Shown piece by piece: positions 40,942 to 48,255 of a stretch of 64,000 nucleotides of DNA (positions are counted from its first letter, which is position 1; every line of letters starts with the position of its first letter). The DNA is taken from positions 675,098 through 739,097 of the forward strand of contig NZ_JPRN01000003.1 of assembly GCF_000737715.1 (NCBI RefSeq), in the 5' to 3' direction. This stretch comes from Chryseobacterium sp. JM1 (GTDB lineage Bacteria > Bacteroidota > Bacteroidia > Flavobacteriales > Weeksellaceae). Both the position numbers and the translations under genes were made by a program. The notes under the pieces were generated by a model that worked only from the letters and a program-made list of their open reading frames with translations, ran no database searches and was not told where the DNA came from.

Positions 40942-41553
40942 GTGTCCGATATGCCTATGATAATCGATGAAGAACTTTTATTGTCCTCGGGAGCCGAACT
41001 TGTCCGTTATGGGGTCAACGATGTTATTTTTAAAGAAGGTGATGTTCCGAAATACTATTTTCAGATCAAAACCGGAACGGTAAAGATCAATAATTATCAT
41101 GAAGACGGGCGTGAAATCATTCACAGCATCCCATTCGATGGGCATTGTCTGGTAGAGAGCTCTCTGTTCATTGATAAAGACTATCCTGTTAACGCTGTGG
41201 CCATGACGGGTTGTGAAATCATAAAGCTGGATAAGATCAAATTTCTGGCGCTTATCGGAAGTTCGCCTGATCTTCTCTCAAAACTCTACACCTACACAGC
41301 AGAAAGAATGTATTACAGGCATGTAATGCTGAATAATATCTCATCACCCGATCCGGGAACCAAAGTAAAACGCGTAATGGAGTGCCTGAAATCCTATAAT
41401 CAGTACACCAGCAAATATTCCTACCAGTTTCCGTTTACAAGGCAGCAACTGGCTTCTCTTACGGGCTTATGCGTAGAAACAGTGATACGCGTTGTTAAAA
41501 AAATGGAGAAAGAAGAAATGGTACGAATAGAAAACGGTAAAATATTCTACTGA
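40942..41553 (+). CDS. Crp/Fnr-family transcriptional regulator
   Basis: Two-domain regulator. Residues about 15-115 are a cyclic-nucleotide-binding-like barrel (NDVIFKEGDVPKYYFQIKTG, NYHEDGREIIHSIPFDG), which in Bacteroidota usually does not bind cAMP, and about 145-200 the Crp HTH (FPFTRQQLASLTGLCVETVI, RVVKKMEKEEMVRIENGKI). No Fe-S cysteine set like FNR is seen. The start is GTG at MSDMPM or ATG 9 nt later. It is convergent with the AraC gene, the two stop codons being adjacent (no gap). 203 aa is normal. Confidence 0.9.
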   Translation: MSDMPMIIDEELLLSSGAELVRYGVNDVIFKEGDVPKYYFQIKTGTVKINNYHEDGREIIHSIPFDGHCLVESSLFIDKDYPVNAVAMTGCEIIKLDKIKFLALIGSSPDLLSKLYTYTAERMYYRHVMLNNISSPDPGTKVKRVMECLKSYNQYTSKYSYQFPFTRQQLASLTGLCVETVIRVVKKMEKEEMVRIENGKIFY

Positions 41554-42537
41554 TCAGAATTTTTTCAGCTGGCTCGGAACCATTCCGAATTTTTTTTTGA
41601 AAGCCGTCGAAAAATGGCGTGGATTTTTGTAGCCTACTGCGTCTGAAACTTCACTGATGGTCATTTCTTTTTCAAGGATCATTTTCCTGGCTTCCTCCAT
41701 TTTAAGGCTGTTCCAGAATCCGAAAACGGTGGTTCCAAAAAGTTCTTTGAATCCTTTTTTAAGGGTAAATTCATTTGTCCCGGCATAATGGGCCAGCTCA
41801 ATCAGTGAATGATCCGAATGATGGTTTTTCATAATGAAATCCTTCACCGCATGAATCTTGTCGATTTCCGTCCTTTTTAAAGAAGTTTTTATCAATGACT
41901 GATCTGCTATCTGTTCAAACTGAAGGAGCAGCAGTTCAATGGTTTTGGCTTCAATAAACATCCTTTTGAATAGTCCTTTTCGTTCGCAGTTGATAATTTC
42001 ATTAATCAATTCATACATCCGCGCATTGATTCTGTTATGTTCAGGGTTCAGCTGACAGCCATTCCCTTTTTCCATCCGGTTTCTGAAAGTTTCAAATAAC
42101 GGGGATTCATCAGGCAGAAATTTTTTAAAAAAACCGGGAGAAAGATTGATCTCAAAAAGTTCAAAATTCCGGCTCTCCCATTCCATCGTTCCTTCCATTC
42201 CGGATGCATAGATAATATTGTTCTGACCATTGGAAAAATCTATATTCTCGACAAAATTTCCGGAAACCGCACTGCTTTTTCCTTTCAGGGCAAAATGCAT
42301 TTCCACAGTTTCATGATCGGTCTCAAAATTCAACAGGACTTTATCTGCAAGGTTGGCCAATCCGTATCCGATATGGATATCTCCAAAATAGATTTCGTTA
42401 TAGCTTCCTTTTCCATAAGGCAGATCCAGCTGAGTTTCACATTCCACAATGTCCTGATATGGTAATGATCCAGTGAGCGGATGGTCTCTTTCCATCAGCG
42501 GATTTTCAATATCGTCTCCATACAGTTTAAGCGCCAT
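41554..42537 (-). CDS. AraC-family regulator of the VOC-MATE pair
   Basis: A 327 aa regulator with an unrecognised N-terminal sensor (about 1-215; AANLADKVLLNFETDHETVE-like beta sequence) and an AraC HTH at about 225-327: KIHAVKDFIMKNHHSDHSLI, LAHYAGTNEFTLKKGFKELF and ISEVSDAVGYKNPRHFSTAF, KKKFGMVPSQLKKF. This arrangement matches the AraC proteins that control drug efflux or siderophore genes in Bacteroidota. It is divergent from the VOC and MATE genes, with -7 boxes for both directions in the 129-nt gap, so it probably activates them. Confidence 0.9.
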   Translation of the reverse strand: MALKLYGDDIENPLMERDHPLTGSLPYQDIVECETQLDLPYGKGSYNEIYFGDIHIGYGLANLADKVLLNFETDHETVEMHFALKGKSSAVSGNFVENIDFSNGQNNIIYASGMEGTMEWESRNFELFEINLSPGFFKKFLPDESPLFETFRNRMEKGNGCQLNPEHNRINARMYELINEIINCERKGLFKRMFIEAKTIELLLLQFEQIADQSLIKTSLKRTEIDKIHAVKDFIMKNHHSDHSLIELAHYAGTNEFTLKKGFKELFGTTVFGFWNSLKMEEARKMILEKEMTISEVSDAVGYKNPRHFSTAFKKKFGMVPSQLKKF

Positions 42538-42611
42538 TCGTATTGATGTATTTCTCCTTTTGGCGGAGCTTTTACTCCTTTATACAGACCCTAAAACATG
42601 AACCGGGTGTC

Positions 42612-42619
42612 TATATTTG
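42612..42619 (+). promoter_or_regulatory. -7 box of the VOC-MATE operon
   Basis: TATATTTG matches TAnnTTTG, 47 nt before the ATG. No TTG occurs at the -33 position, as expected for a promoter that needs an activator such as the adjacent AraC protein. On the minus strand TAACTTTG (42622-42629) is the matching -7 box for the AraC gene; the two boxes are only 2 nt apart. Confidence 0.5.
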
Positions 42620-42666
42620 CACAAAGTTAATTATTATTTAGAATCATTCTTAATTATAAGCTATAA

Positions 42667-43317
42667 ATGATGCAGATAAGCCATGTTTTATTCCGTACAG
42701 ATGATCTAAACCGTGCTGTTCAAAAACTGACAGATGCCGGATTCAATGTTGAATACGGAGCCCATCCTTCAAAAGCGTACAATGCTTTTATCTGGTTTGA
42801 AGAGGGTGTTTTTATTGAAATTTTTAAAATCCCTGCCATTCCTCTGCCATTCAGATGGATCATGAGAGTATTCGGGTACTCCCCTGTTTTGGAAAGAATG
42901 AAAGGATGGCATGAAAGTCCGGGCTGGTGTGACTGGTCACTGGAAACCCGGCAGAAAGATCTTAAGTACTATCGGCTGCTTCTGGAATATTTAGATATCG
43001 GCTGTAAAGCATTTAAAAGCAGGAGAAAAGATGTCCGCGGAAAAAAACTCTCATGGCGGCTTGCTGTTCCGGATGATACCCACTTCCCTTTTCTGATGTC
43101 TGCCTATTCTGTCAATCCCAGACCTAAAAAAATTACACATCCGAACGGAATCAAAAGTATAAAAATGATAAAGGTTGGAAAAGAAAGTCTGGACACTGTT
43201 CTTCTTGATGCGCTTCTCGAAGATAAAGAAGCATTGATGCTCATGGAAGGCTGCGAAGGACTTCAGACTGTAGAATTTCTTCATTCAGATATAAAAATCG
43301 AAGACATACTTATATAA
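42667..43317 (+). CDS. Glyoxalase-like (VOC fold) protein
   Basis: A 216 aa protein of the glyoxalase-like domain family. MMQISHVLFRTDDLNRAVQK is the opening VOC strand-helix, FNVEYGAHPSKAYNAFIWFE carries the substrate-pocket side and VFIEIFKIPAIPLPF the metal-site strand; the second half is looser. Such proteins bind or modify a small molecule and may confer resistance when paired with efflux. The stop codon overlaps the start of the MATE gene by 1 nt, so the two are translationally coupled. The divergent AraC gene probably regulates both. Confidence 0.8.
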   Translation: MMQISHVLFRTDDLNRAVQKLTDAGFNVEYGAHPSKAYNAFIWFEEGVFIEIFKIPAIPLPFRWIMRVFGYSPVLERMKGWHESPGWCDWSLETRQKDLKYYRLLLEYLDIGCKAFKSRRKDVRGKKLSWRLAVPDDTHFPFLMSAYSVNPRPKKITHPNGIKSIKMIKVGKESLDTVLLDALLEDKEALMLMEGCEGLQTVEFLHSDIKIEDILI

Positions 43318-44663
43318 TGGAAAAGCAGAAACAACTTATTTTAAACGGGAATATGTATCGGGTCATGTGGCAGCTTTCATGGCCAGCCGTGATTGCAATG
43401 GTACTTTATGGAATGAATAATTTTCTGGACGGAATTTTTGTCGGCCATCTGATCAGTACCACAGCACTGGCGGCAGTTGGTATAGCCTATCCGTTGGCTC
43501 AGTTTGCTCAGGGATTTGGTACACTGATCGGGACAGGAATTGGCTCTGCGGTGAGTATCTGGATCGGAGCGGATGATAAAGAAAAGCTAAACAATTCTTT
43601 GGGAACAGCGAATTATCTTACCTTAATTTTCTCTGTCCTGATCACCATTCCATGCTTTATTTTTGGAAAAGAACTGGTATATATGATGGGCGGAAGAGGT
43701 GAAATTCTGTCATTGGGAACCGAATATTTCCGTGCAACGATTCTCGGAAGCTTTTTCTGGATTCACGGGCTGGCCCTGAATATGATGATTCGCGCGGAAG
43801 GCCGTATGAAAACCGCTGCATGGATGATTGCTGTCGGGTTGGTAGTAGATGTCGCTTTAAAACCTGTTTTCATCGATACTTTTGGCTGGGGCGTTGCAGG
43901 TGCTGCCTGGGCTACGAATGTTTCAATGATCATTTATACCGTTCTAGGGGTTTGGTATTATTCATCAGGAAAAGCGTCTTTCAAAACCAGGTTCTGGTCC
44001 CTGAAAAAAGACAAAGCCATTATTAAAGAAGCGCTTTCACTGGGAATGCCCGGATTTATTATGATGATCATGATCGTGATACAGAATATTGTCGTGTTCA
44101 ATGTACTGGCGAGGTATGGAAAAGATTCGGATATTACATTTTTCACGGCAGTAAACCGTTTCTATATCCTTTTGAATACGCCGCTTTGGGGTCTGATGCG
44201 GGCACTTCAGCCGGTCTCGGGCATGAACTACGGAGCCGGAAAATATGAAAGAAGCATCAAAGCTTACTGGATCTTCTCTTTAGTTGGATTAATGATTCTA
44301 CTGCCGTTCTGGCTGTTTGTTATGTTTTATCCGTCAGGTGTATTGTCGGTGATGATTCCGGATATGGTTTTTAGCAACATTCAACTGACTGATTTTAGAA
44401 TGTACATGAGTATTCTGCCTGCGCTGCCCTTTGTTTTTATGGCTATGGTTTGGTTTCCGTCTGTTGATCATGCGAAACCGGCGACGGTGATCAGTATTCT
44501 GAGACAGGTTGTTTTTTATATCCCTGCACTCCTTACTGTACCCATACTATTTGGAATTAGTGGCATTTATACGGCGAGTGCAGTCATTGACTGGGTTATT
44601 TTCGGATTGGTAATCTATTCGGTAGGAAAAAATTGTAAAAAAATGAAAGAAAAAGCCAATTAA
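43317..44663 (+). CDS. MATE-family multidrug efflux transporter
   Basis: 448 aa inner-membrane antiporter of the MATE superfamily with about 12 helices in two repeats. Marks are NMYRVMWQLSWPAVIAMVLY, the FLDGIFVGHLISTTALAAVG loop and QFAQGFGTLIGTGIGSAVSI in repeat 1, and EALSLGMPGFIMMIMIVIQN and PVSGMNYGAGKYERSIKAYW in repeat 2. It exports cationic drugs or metabolites in exchange for Na+ or H+. It starts at the overlapping ATG of the TAATG junction with the VOC gene. A promoter and a terminator follow 60-150 nt downstream. Confidence 0.92.
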   Translation: MEKQKQLILNGNMYRVMWQLSWPAVIAMVLYGMNNFLDGIFVGHLISTTALAAVGIAYPLAQFAQGFGTLIGTGIGSAVSIWIGADDKEKLNNSLGTANYLTLIFSVLITIPCFIFGKELVYMMGGRGEILSLGTEYFRATILGSFFWIHGLALNMMIRAEGRMKTAAWMIAVGLVVDVALKPVFIDTFGWGVAGAAWATNVSMIIYTVLGVWYYSSGKASFKTRFWSLKKDKAIIKEALSLGMPGFIMMIMIVIQNIVVFNVLARYGKDSDITFFTAVNRFYILLNTPLWGLMRALQPVSGMNYGAGKYERSIKAYWIFSLVGLMILLPFWLFVMFYPSGVLSVMIPDMVFSNIQLTDFRMYMSILPALPFVFMAMVWFPSVDHAKPATVISILRQVVFYIPALLTVPILFGISGIYTASAVIDWVIFGLVIYSVGKNCKKMKEKAN

Positions 44664-44724
44664 TGGCACAGCCTATTTTTATGTAGAATTAATAATTTTT
44701 GAATATTTATACCTTTATGATGTT

Positions 44725-44753
44725 TTGCATAATGTAAATTTTACTTATATTTG
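44725..44753 (+). promoter_or_regulatory. Exact Bacteroidota promoter with no gene directly behind it
   Basis: TTG (44725-44727), an 18-nt gap and TATATTTG (44746-44753). Both elements and the spacing match the consensus fully, making this one of the best promoters in the window. Transcription would begin near 44760, and a strong terminator follows about 35 nt later. Confidence 0.7.
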
Positions 44754-44759
44754 TGCTTC

Positions 44760-44820
44760 GAAATAATTTTTTTTCATCATTTGTGTTTTTTTAAGGTCTC
44801 CTCATCTAGGGGACCTTTTT
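44760..44820 (+). ncRNA. Candidate about 60-nt small RNA or attenuated leader
   Basis: The region between the promoter above and the hairpin terminator has no ORF. It would produce an RNA of about 60 nt, mostly U-rich, ending in the terminator stem. Alternatively it is a leader whose terminator controls readthrough into the lectin gene 170 nt downstream. No known family was recognised. Confidence 0.4.
44793..44817 (+). terminator. Hairpin terminator of the short transcript
   Basis: AAGGTCTCC and GGGGACCTT (one G-T pair) form a 9-bp stem with a 7-nt loop, followed by TTT. It lies about 40 nt after the promoter, well before the lectin gene. Confidence 0.8.
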
Positions 44821-44948
44821 CATTATATGCATACGTAATTGTTTATTTCATGGGTTTATGGAAACATAGAATAATGAATTTTCTGGCTAAGTGTAAATAC
44901 TGAATCGTGAATTTGGTACTTTCTACGCTGTTATATTTCCCTTTAAAG

Positions 44949-44962
44949 TGACAACTTTGTCA
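44949..44962. promoter_or_regulatory. Inverted repeat upstream of the lectin gene
   Basis: TGACAA-CT-TTGTCA is a perfect 6-bp inverted repeat with a 2-nt centre, 26 nt before the lectin ATG. It is too tight to be a hairpin and has the form of a site for a dimeric regulator of the Crp/Fnr type. Just upstream, TTG (44913-44915), 16 nt and TATATTTC (44932-44939) form a near-consensus promoter. Confidence 0.4.
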
Positions 44963-44988
44963 TGTTAAACAACTTAAAACATTACACC

Positions 44989-45333
44989 ATGTCAAAATTC
45001 AAAATCAACATCGTTGCAGGTCCGCTTTGGAGCAACGACGAAGCACAAAAAATCGGAGGTCGTATTGCTGCGGCCCATTTAGGAAAATTCACTGGACAAT
45101 GGAGCACTATTGTCGAAGGTCAGATGAGCGTTATCGAAGTTGAATACGATACAGAACCATCTGGAAGTACGGAATATACTATGGACGTTTTAGCAGGACC
45201 TATCTGGAGCAACGAAGATGCAAAAGAAATTTGTCCTTCTATCTGTGCTTCTTACGGAGGTACGTGGAACGGACAGTGGACTACAGTCGTAGAAGGAAAA
45301 ATGAGTGTTTGCGGATGCGTATTCAAGTTCTAG
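44989..45333 (+). CDS. Mannan-binding lectin (MVL-type, two domains)
   Basis: A 114 aa protein with two tandem repeats of about 55 residues: the first holds VAGPLWSNDEAQKIGGRIAA and KFTGQWSTIVEGQMSVIEVE, the second LAGPIWSNEDAKEICPSICA and TWNGQWTTVVEGKMSVCGCV. This is the Microcystis viridis lectin (MVL) architecture that binds high-mannose glycans. The second repeat has four Cys, the first none. No signal peptide, so it is cytosolic or released by lysis. The ATG at MSKF is preferred over an upstream in-frame Met. It ends at its own terminator; a role in defence or competition is plausible. Confidence 0.9.
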   Translation: MSKFKINIVAGPLWSNDEAQKIGGRIAAAHLGKFTGQWSTIVEGQMSVIEVEYDTEPSGSTEYTMDVLAGPIWSNEDAKEICPSICASYGGTWNGQWTTVVEGKMSVCGCVFKF

Positions 45334-45354
45334 GAATATTTAAAATCAGTATAG

Positions 45355-45376
45355 ATCTCCGGGGCAACCTGGAGAT
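45355..45376 (+). terminator. Hairpin terminator after the lectin gene
   Basis: ATCTCC and GGAGAT pair with an internal GGG/CC closing the loop, followed by eight T. It ends the lectin transcript 20 nt after the stop. Confidence 0.88.
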
Positions 45377-45472
45377 TTTTTTTGTTTATTTTATTATAAA
45401 CAAAGGAGATGTTGTTGTATTCAATTGTCGTTTTAAGTAAAAATTTTGGCAAGGTCCAATGAAATAACTGAA

Positions 45473-45480
45473 TTAACTTT
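45473..45480 (+). promoter_or_regulatory. -7 box of the MFS gene
   Basis: TAACTTTG matches TAnnTTTG and lies 10-22 nt before the candidate starts of the transporter gene, so the message would have almost no leader. The nearest TTG is 25 nt upstream, a longer gap than usual. Confidence 0.4.
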
Positions 45481-45489
45481 GCATCAAAT

Positions 45490-46704
45490 ATGTATTGCAT
45501 GATGAAGAATGAAACAAGAAAGAATGCTTCCTACGTTCTGATGCTGATCAATGTACTGGTTGTCATACTGGTATCCAGCAATCTGAGATCTCCCATTATT
45601 TCCGTCTCTCCGGTGCTATCCGAAATACGAAATGCTTTGAAACTGGATAGCTTTCAGGTCAGTTTGCTTACATCTATCCCTTTGTTTATGTTTGCTACCT
45701 GTTCCGTTTTGGTTAGCAGATTTTCGCATAAATTCAGTATCAGCAGATTTCTGATGTACTCTCTGATTATTTTAAGTTTCGGACTTTTTCTAAGAATTAC
45801 AGGATCTCTTTGGATGCTTTTTGCAGGATCTGTGTTCATAGGACTTGGGATTTGTATCGGAAATGTGGTTACTCCTGGATATATTAAAAATAATTTCCCC
45901 AAACAGATCGGACTGATGACCGGAATTTTCGCCGTGTCTATGAATCTTACCGCAGCTTTGGCATCAGGTTTTAGTGTAAGAATCGGTGAATGGACAGGAT
46001 TCGGATGGCGTGGTTCATTGGGAATCTGGCTGGTGATTGCAGGTTTGGGGCTGTTTGTTCTGATTCTTGAATTGATATTCAATAAAAAAAATCCGGGTCA
46101 GTCCAAAGCAGCTTTGACTGTTTCTGATTTCAATATGTTTAAATCCGCCCAGGCATGGAATATCAGTGTTTTTATGGGACTTCAGTCGTTGTTTTATTAC
46201 TGTATGATGGCCTGGTTGCCGTCGTTTCTTACCGATTACAATATGCAGGGCGAAAGTACCGGATGGGTTCTATTCGTTATCCAGATCACTATGATTCCTG
46301 TTACTTTCTGTGCCCCGATCATTGCAGGAAAAATGAAAGATCAGCGGATTCTGATTGTCCTTATCTGTACCTTAATGTTCGGAAGTACAATGATGTTCGT
46401 CTGGCTGCAGTCTCAATGGATCTATGCTAATGCTGTTATTATTGGTCTTTCGAATGGCTTGTCTTTCAGTTTATCCATCCTTTTCTTTTCAACAAGAACA
46501 AAAAACAGCGCCAATGCCGTGAAAATATCAGGAATGGCACAGTCTGTAGGGTATCTGATCGCTGCGTTCGGACCTCCCGTATTTGGGAAGCTGCATGATT
46601 GGGATGTTTCATGGAAAAGTTCTTTTTACTTTTTAAGTTGTGCCGTTATCCTGATGTTTTACTTTGGAATGAAGGCGGCAAGTAATAAATGTGTGGAGGA
46701 TTAA
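45490..46704 (+). CDS. CynX/NimT-type MFS transporter
   Basis: A 404 aa major-facilitator protein with 12 helices, of the CynX (cyanate transporter-like) subfamily: VSSNLRSPIISVSPVLSEI matches its N-terminal NLRxP signature, SVFIGLGICIGNVVTPGYIK and FGWRGSLGIWLVIAGLGLFV follow, and SVGYLIAAFGPPVFGKLHDW closes the second half. Substrates of the group include cyanate and nitroimidazole-related compounds, but specificity is not reliable here. The start could be Met1 or Met4-5 (MMKNETRK). It follows the lectin gene without obvious link and is followed by short-period repeats. Confidence 0.88.
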   Translation: MYCMMKNETRKNASYVLMLINVLVVILVSSNLRSPIISVSPVLSEIRNALKLDSFQVSLLTSIPLFMFATCSVLVSRFSHKFSISRFLMYSLIILSFGLFLRITGSLWMLFAGSVFIGLGICIGNVVTPGYIKNNFPKQIGLMTGIFAVSMNLTAALASGFSVRIGEWTGFGWRGSLGIWLVIAGLGLFVLILELIFNKKNPGQSKAALTVSDFNMFKSAQAWNISVFMGLQSLFYYCMMAWLPSFLTDYNMQGESTGWVLFVIQITMIPVTFCAPIIAGKMKDQRILIVLICTLMFGSTMMFVWLQSQWIYANAVIIGLSNGLSFSLSILFFSTRTKNSANAVKISGMAQSVGYLIAAFGPPVFGKLHDWDVSWKSSFYFLSCAVILMFYFGMKAASNKCVED

Positions 46705-46834
46705 GGAAAAAGAGTCAAGAATCAAGAACCAAGAATAAAGACAATAGATTTCAGACATGAGACAAGAGATATCAGATTAAGGTGAAGAAATAAGGCACGT
46801 TATTACTCATTGCTCATTACCCATTACTTATAAT
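46705..46834. repeat. Degenerate short-period tandem phrases
   Basis: AGTCAAGAATCAAGAACCAAG at the left (first 20 nt of a run of CAAGAA units) and ATTACTCATTGCTCATTACC at the right fill the gap up to the convergent DUF421 stop. The second phrase has a close relative (ATTACTTATTGCCCATTACT) at about 6888-6907, also at the stop codon of a leftward gene. Confidence 0.65.
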
Positions 46835-47581
46835 TTATGTTACTCTTTTTTTATCGCTGGCTTCCACCCATTCGTCTTTCCCACATTTTGGGCAGTTTCC
46901 GGCATTTCCTTCTGTTTTAGATTCGGTATGTCCGCAGAATATGCAGGAATAATGGCCTTCTTGAGGAATTATCTTCAATGGATTTTCCAATGAATCAGGC
47001 ATGATCGGAAGTCCGTATTTCACGGCTTTATCTTCATGAAAAAATATGCTGATTTCTCCGGAACTCTCTACAATCGCTGTTTCAATCTGTCCTAATTGTG
47101 AAACGCCTTTTAATCTAAGCTCGGCAAAGAATTCATCGCTGCCCAGATTTTCTTTTTTGAAATTATCTATAGCAAACTCTCCATCTCTAATCAGACAGGC
47201 AGAACTTCCTTCCACCAGTTTTTCAAATCTTTTGCTCTTGGCGATAAAAATAGTAATGATCGTATATAAAAGAATAATAACGATAAAAACCAGGATTGAA
47301 GAAACGATGCCCACATCTTTATTAAACATCGGGTCACCAGCCGCAGAACCTAAACCGATAATAACGACTAACTCAAAAATGGAGAGCTGCTTTACACCTC
47401 TTTTACCCAAAACCCTTAATCCGATAATAATCGCCAGAAACATAATGGCCGTCCGGAGAATGATCTCTAAAAGAAAAGACCATTCTTCATGTCCCATCAG
47501 CAATTCTTTCCAGTTGAGTTCTAAGAGAAATAAGGCTAGCATAGATATTAATTTAGAAGGGACATCCAAAAAATGAGCCAT
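46835..47581 (-). CDS. DUF421 (YetF-type) membrane protein with zinc ribbon
   Basis: A 248 aa protein with two or three N-terminal helices (LISMLALFLLELNW, IILRTAIMFLAIIIGLRVL) and the YetF/YcaP signature LGKRGVKQLSIFELVVIIGL, GSAAGDPMFNKDVGIVSSIL, then a cytosolic DUF421 domain (FAIDNFKKENLGSDEFFAEL, RLKGVSQLGQIETAIVESSG). The C-terminal 30 residues are an extra zinc ribbon with four Cys (SCIFCGHT, NCPKCGKDEW), of rubredoxin-like form. In other bacteria DUF421 proteins occur in germination or envelope-stress settings. It lies 41 nt after a GNAT gene on the same strand, with a terminator between them. Confidence 0.88.
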   Translation of the reverse strand: MAHFLDVPSKLISMLALFLLELNWKELLMGHEEWSFLLEIILRTAIMFLAIIIGLRVLGKRGVKQLSIFELVVIIGLGSAAGDPMFNKDVGIVSSILVFIVIILLYTIITIFIAKSKRFEKLVEGSSACLIRDGEFAIDNFKKENLGSDEFFAELRLKGVSQLGQIETAIVESSGEISIFFHEDKAVKYGLPIMPDSLENPLKIIPQEGHYSCIFCGHTESKTEGNAGNCPKCGKDEWVEASDKKRVT

Positions 47582-47595
47582 AGCCTGTTTGGAAA

Positions 47596-47620
47596 GGTGG
47601 CTTCGAGTTCCTCAGCCACC
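47596..47620. terminator. Repeated hairpin between GNAT and DUF421 genes
   Basis: GGTGGCT and AGCCACC pair around an 11-nt loop, just after the GNAT stop codon on the minus strand. The hairpin matches that at 1807-1831 at 22 of 25 positions, loop included. The U-run after it is short, so its strength as a terminator is uncertain. Confidence 0.65.
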
Positions 47621-47622
47621 AT

Positions 47623-48153
47623 TTATTTATTTACCCATTCTTCTGCAAGAATCGCATAAATCACGTCATCTACCCAAACACCGTTGATGTACAGGCTTTT
47701 AACGAAGTGCCCTTCCTTTCTGAAGCCAAGACGTTCCATCAGCTGCAATGAACTGGTATTATCAGGATCAATGGAAGTGGTGATCCTGTGTTTCTTCAAA
47801 TCTTTAAACATCAGGTTAATCAATCCTTTCAATGTTTCGGAAGCATATCCTTTGTGATGATGCTTTTTACTCAGTGTGATTCCAAATTCCACCTGATTAC
47901 TGTCTATAAAATGCACGCCTACATCACCGATGACTTCTTTCGTCAGCTTATCTGTAATCAAAAGCTGATACCATGTCTCCGGCAGATTGAATTCTTTGGA
48001 GTTCCTGATGATGAATGTTTCCACTTCTTCCAGAGTTTTGGGAATCCAGCTTTGAAACTGATTGGTTTCCCCATCTGAACGGTACCCGAAAATGGCTTCC
48101 TTATCATTCATATCAAGATCTCTGAGCAGCAGTCTTTCTGTTTCAAGAATCAT
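47623..48153 (-). CDS. GNAT-family N-acetyltransferase (RimJ/RimL type)
   Basis: A 176 aa acetyl-CoA-dependent acetyltransferase: ILETERLLLRDLDMNDKEAI is the RimJ/L-type start, NQVEFGITLSKKHHHKGYAS (about 90-110) includes the acetyl-CoA pyrophosphate-binding loop with Q/R-x-x-G-x-A equivalents (HHKGYAS), and SLQLMERLGFRKEGHFVKS the C-terminal signature. Targets are unknown; the group includes ribosomal-protein and antibiotic acetyltransferases. Monocistronic or joined with DUF421. Complete length. Confidence 0.9.
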   Translation of the reverse strand: MILETERLLLRDLDMNDKEAIFGYRSDGETNQFQSWIPKTLEEVETFIIRNSKEFNLPETWYQLLITDKLTKEVIGDVGVHFIDSNQVEFGITLSKKHHHKGYASETLKGLINLMFKDLKKHRITTSIDPDNTSSLQLMERLGFRKEGHFVKSLYINGVWVDDVIYAILAEEWVNK

Positions 48154-48255
48154 TTTGTTAAAATTTTAATAGGCTAAATTATGAATAGATTTGAACCTCC
48201 CGAATTAAAATTAGTGAAATCGTGGACTTTTACGGTTTTTTCAAATTGAAAGAGC

